From Rhizodiscina lignyota (Eukaryota; Ascomycota; Dothideomycetes; Aulographales; Rhizodiscinaceae), in NCBI GenBank assembly GCA_010015805.1, contig ML978133.1:796554-860553 (forward strand): a DNA stretch of 64,000 nt, in the 5' to 3' direction. A program made the translations under genes and the position numbers. Under the pieces are notes generated by a model, which was not told the DNA's origin, searched no databases, and was given only the letters and a program-made list of their open reading frames with translations. Positions 62,139 to 64,000 of this stretch are shown here, one piece after another (the first letter of the stretch is position 1; every line of letters begins with the position of its first letter).

Positions 62139-63371
62139 TTACAACATCAACGTAGCGAAGAGACCAGCTCCCACCAGCACTATCCCAGAGACAGCGTTCA
62201 CCACAGCCACACCCTCGAATTGAATCGGAGGAGCTCCCGCCGCCGTTCCATTGCCATGAGTGGTCCCGTTCCTATTTGACGTGCCATTACCAGTTCCCTG
62301 ACTGCCAGTGGAATTCCTCCCAGTGCTCCCACTCAGAGAACAATTGCTGACTCCCAAAGACGAATCCACGCCCACAGTGAACACAGACCCTCCCGTCCCA
62401 TTCAAGCTCTGCACCAACAAGCCTAACATCCCATTCCTCGCAGCCGTGTACACGATCTGCGCGAGCCCATTCCCATCCGTCTTCGCCGTCTTGATGACCT
62501 TCCCACCACCGCTCAACTCCGCAGACAGCTCCTGCTCCCCGATAGCCTGCACCGTGAAATTGAGCCTCTCCCCCTTCCGCGCATCATACGTAAACCGACT
62601 CTTCCCGCCCTTCCCCAATGTCGCCGCCGTCGCAATCCCCGCGCTCAGAACCCCATTGCCCGCCCCACCGCTCGACGGGGCCCCGGTCAACCCACTCGCC
62701 AGCACCTTCGCCACAAACGCGCGTTGCGCGTCCGCGCTGCCAATCTCGCTGTACACGCCGCCCGTCGCCAGCACCGCCTTCAGCATGGCGACGAAGTCGG
62801 CGTCGGAGTAGTACCCGCTCAGCGCGCCGTCCTCGTTCAGGAAGCCGAAGCTGACGCGCACGCCCAGCTTCCTCGCGCGCTGCAGCTGCACCGTGATGTC
62901 GGGGAAGCTGCTCTGGCCGTCGGTGAGGACGACGACGCCGCTGCGGCCGCTGGTGCTCCCCGCGCTGCCCTTCGTGATCTCGTCGATGCCCGCTTCCACG
63001 CCGGACGCGATGTCCGTGCCGCCGTCGGCGTCGATCTGGTCGAATGCCTGGTCGACGCTAGGGCTCGCGGGGTCGCCCAAGGGAAACAGCACCGATGCGG
63101 AGTAGTCAAACTCCACGACTGTGACTTGGTCGGCGGGCTTGGACGGCGTGGCTTCCGATTTGGAGATCAGGACATTGTTGAGCGCGCGGGCGGCGGCGAT
63201 GCGTAAATTGTTTGGGTCCGTGTCGGCGTTTGAGCCCGAGGAGTCGACGACGAGGGCGATTTTGCGGCCGCCGGTGCCGCGGTCGATGGCGGGGCAGGAG
63301 GATGGTGCAGATGCGGCGAGGGTGGAAGGGAGAGATGTTAGGAAAATGGAGAGGAGTGGGAAGAGATGCAT
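62139..63371 (-). CDS. GPI-anchored von Willebrand factor A domain protein
   Basis: Single exon, 410 aa from the ATG at 63371, which begins a clear signal peptide (MHLFPLLSIFLTSLPSTLAA). The vWA domain starts KIALVVDSSGSN, whose DxSxS forms the metal-ion-dependent adhesion site; DADGGTDIASGVEAG supplies the Thr/Asp ligands and VVVLTDGQS the last strand. A beta-sandwich-like region follows (about 235-330). The C-terminus is Ser/Thr/Asn/Gly-rich, then a hydrophobic tail (GVAVVNAVSGIVLVGAGLF), as for a GPI anchor. A cell-surface binding or adhesion role is likely. GC-rich at the third codon position in its first half. Confidence 0.88.
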   Translation of the reverse strand: MHLFPLLSIFLTSLPSTLAASAPSSCPAIDRGTGGRKIALVVDSSGSNADTDPNNLRIAAARALNNVLISKSEATPSKPADQVTVVEFDYSASVLFPLGDPASPSVDQAFDQIDADGGTDIASGVEAGIDEITKGSAGSTSGRSGVVVLTDGQSSFPDITVQLQRARKLGVRVSFGFLNEDGALSGYYSDADFVAMLKAVLATGGVYSEIGSADAQRAFVAKVLASGLTGAPSSGGAGNGVLSAGIATAATLGKGGKSRFTYDARKGERLNFTVQAIGEQELSAELSGGGKVIKTAKTDGNGLAQIVYTAARNGMLGLLVQSLNGTGGSVFTVGVDSSLGVSNCSLSGSTGRNSTGSQGTGNGTSNRNGTTHGNGTAAGAPPIQFEGVAVVNAVSGIVLVGAGLFATLML

Positions 63372-64000
63372 TTTGGGCGATTGTTTGATAGAACGGTAGA
63401 GAAATGAAGCGAGTGGAAAGTAAAGGAAGAGAAAGAGCCGTTCTACCAAGGAGACCTGAAGTTGGGGAATAGAGTGTTATTTGACCTTATGAACTTCATA
63501 ACAACAGGGCTATTTTTACAGTCATGAATCTATGGCTGTGCTTCTGGTGCCTGAGACCTTCGGTCACGTAGGGCTGTCCTTGATCTTGGTTGACACAGAG
63601 GTCCCCAGTGAACCGCCAAGTGAACATTTGCTGGTAGAGAGTAGAGGCTGTTAGCCAATGGTATTGATTATATCGAACGCTGTCAAGGCAGCCGCATCTC
63701 TTGGAGGCAGACTCTGTGATGTTGGATGCCAAATGTAGCAACGAGGCTGCCACATGAAGAAGGCTGCGGGAAGCCGTTCGGCATGGCAATAGGGCTGCAA
63801 TGTCCTCACAAGTCGGGCCGGTTGGCTTTCAGGAATTGACAGAAGCCGTCTTGGACGCAGTAAGGTGTTTGATTCGCGATTCGATCCAGGGTTAAGCGAA
63901 AGTTGTGGTCTCAGTGGCGAAGCTCACGATGGAAGATGCCGCGAGCTGAGTTCGTGATACGAAAACTGTTCAGCTAGGGCGCTTGCCTAAAAGGGAGGGG
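63372..64000. other. Right-edge region, promoter of the vWA gene
   Basis: 629 bp. Upstream of the vWA gene; no coding motif seen. It may also contain the edge of a gene lying beyond the window. Confidence 0.35.

Overview
The window is chromosomal DNA of a filamentous ascomycete (Pezizomycotina, possibly Dothideomycetes-like; the exact taxon cannot be fixed from sequence alone). Most genes are split by 46-70 bp GT-AG introns, several with a visible branch site. The gene set is typical of this group: Zn2Cys6 regulator, F-box protein, Ime2-type kinase, GPI-anchored vWA protein, Dal5-type and Git1-type transporters. I rebuilt about 28 genes by joining exons, using reading-frame continuity and known family motifs as checks.

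Layout. 1-3950: 5' part of a VPS9-ankyrin-PX/BAR endosomal protein (Vrl1 type), running off the left edge. 4607-12779: cytochrome P450, homocysteine S-methyltransferase, secreted tannase/feruloyl esterase and a Dal5-type permease. 13476-26039: a catabolic island with an FAD oxidoreductase ending in SRL, two TIM-barrel enzymes resembling 3-dehydroshikimate dehydratase, two short-chain dehydrogenases, a Zn2Cys6 regulator and an Old Yellow Enzyme-type oxidoreductase ending in SKL. 27534-31288: a triosephosphate-isomerase-like, a RpiB-like and a dihydroxyacetone-kinase-like gene, the set expected for tetrulose phosphate (erythritol-type) metabolism. 31506-36029: a Git1-type transporter divergent from a PhnY/TmpA-like dioxygenase, followed by a PhnZ/TmpB-like HD-domain oxygenase. 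Then come a membrane-anchored multicopper oxidase (36086-37993) and a secreted phospholipase-C-family enzyme (38760-40886). 42493-54584: a low-molecular-weight tyrosine phosphatase homologue lacking its catalytic Cys, a Leu5-type mitochondrial carrier, an O-methyltransferase, an F-box protein, an MFS relic, an unrecognised membrane protein and a secreted THI5/SsuA-like protein. 56078-63371: an Ime2-family kinase, about 3.5 kb with no supported gene, then a GPI-anchored vWA protein.

How the genes may work together (inference). The island looks like a plant-derived carbon module: extracellular ester cleavage, uptake, then oxidation and dehydration by soluble enzymes, some with peroxisomal C-termini, probably under the resident Zn2Cys6 factor. 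The isomerase-isomerase-kinase trio would move a C4 sugar into the pentose phosphate pathway. The most interesting block is 31.5-36.0 kb (possibly to 40.9 kb). It pairs an oxidative phosphonate C-P bond cleavage route (2-oxoglutarate dioxygenase plus HD diiron oxygenase), known mainly from bacteria, with a transporter of the organophosphate/phosphate family, and has a phospholipase C nearby. This suggests a fungal phosphonate-scavenging locus.
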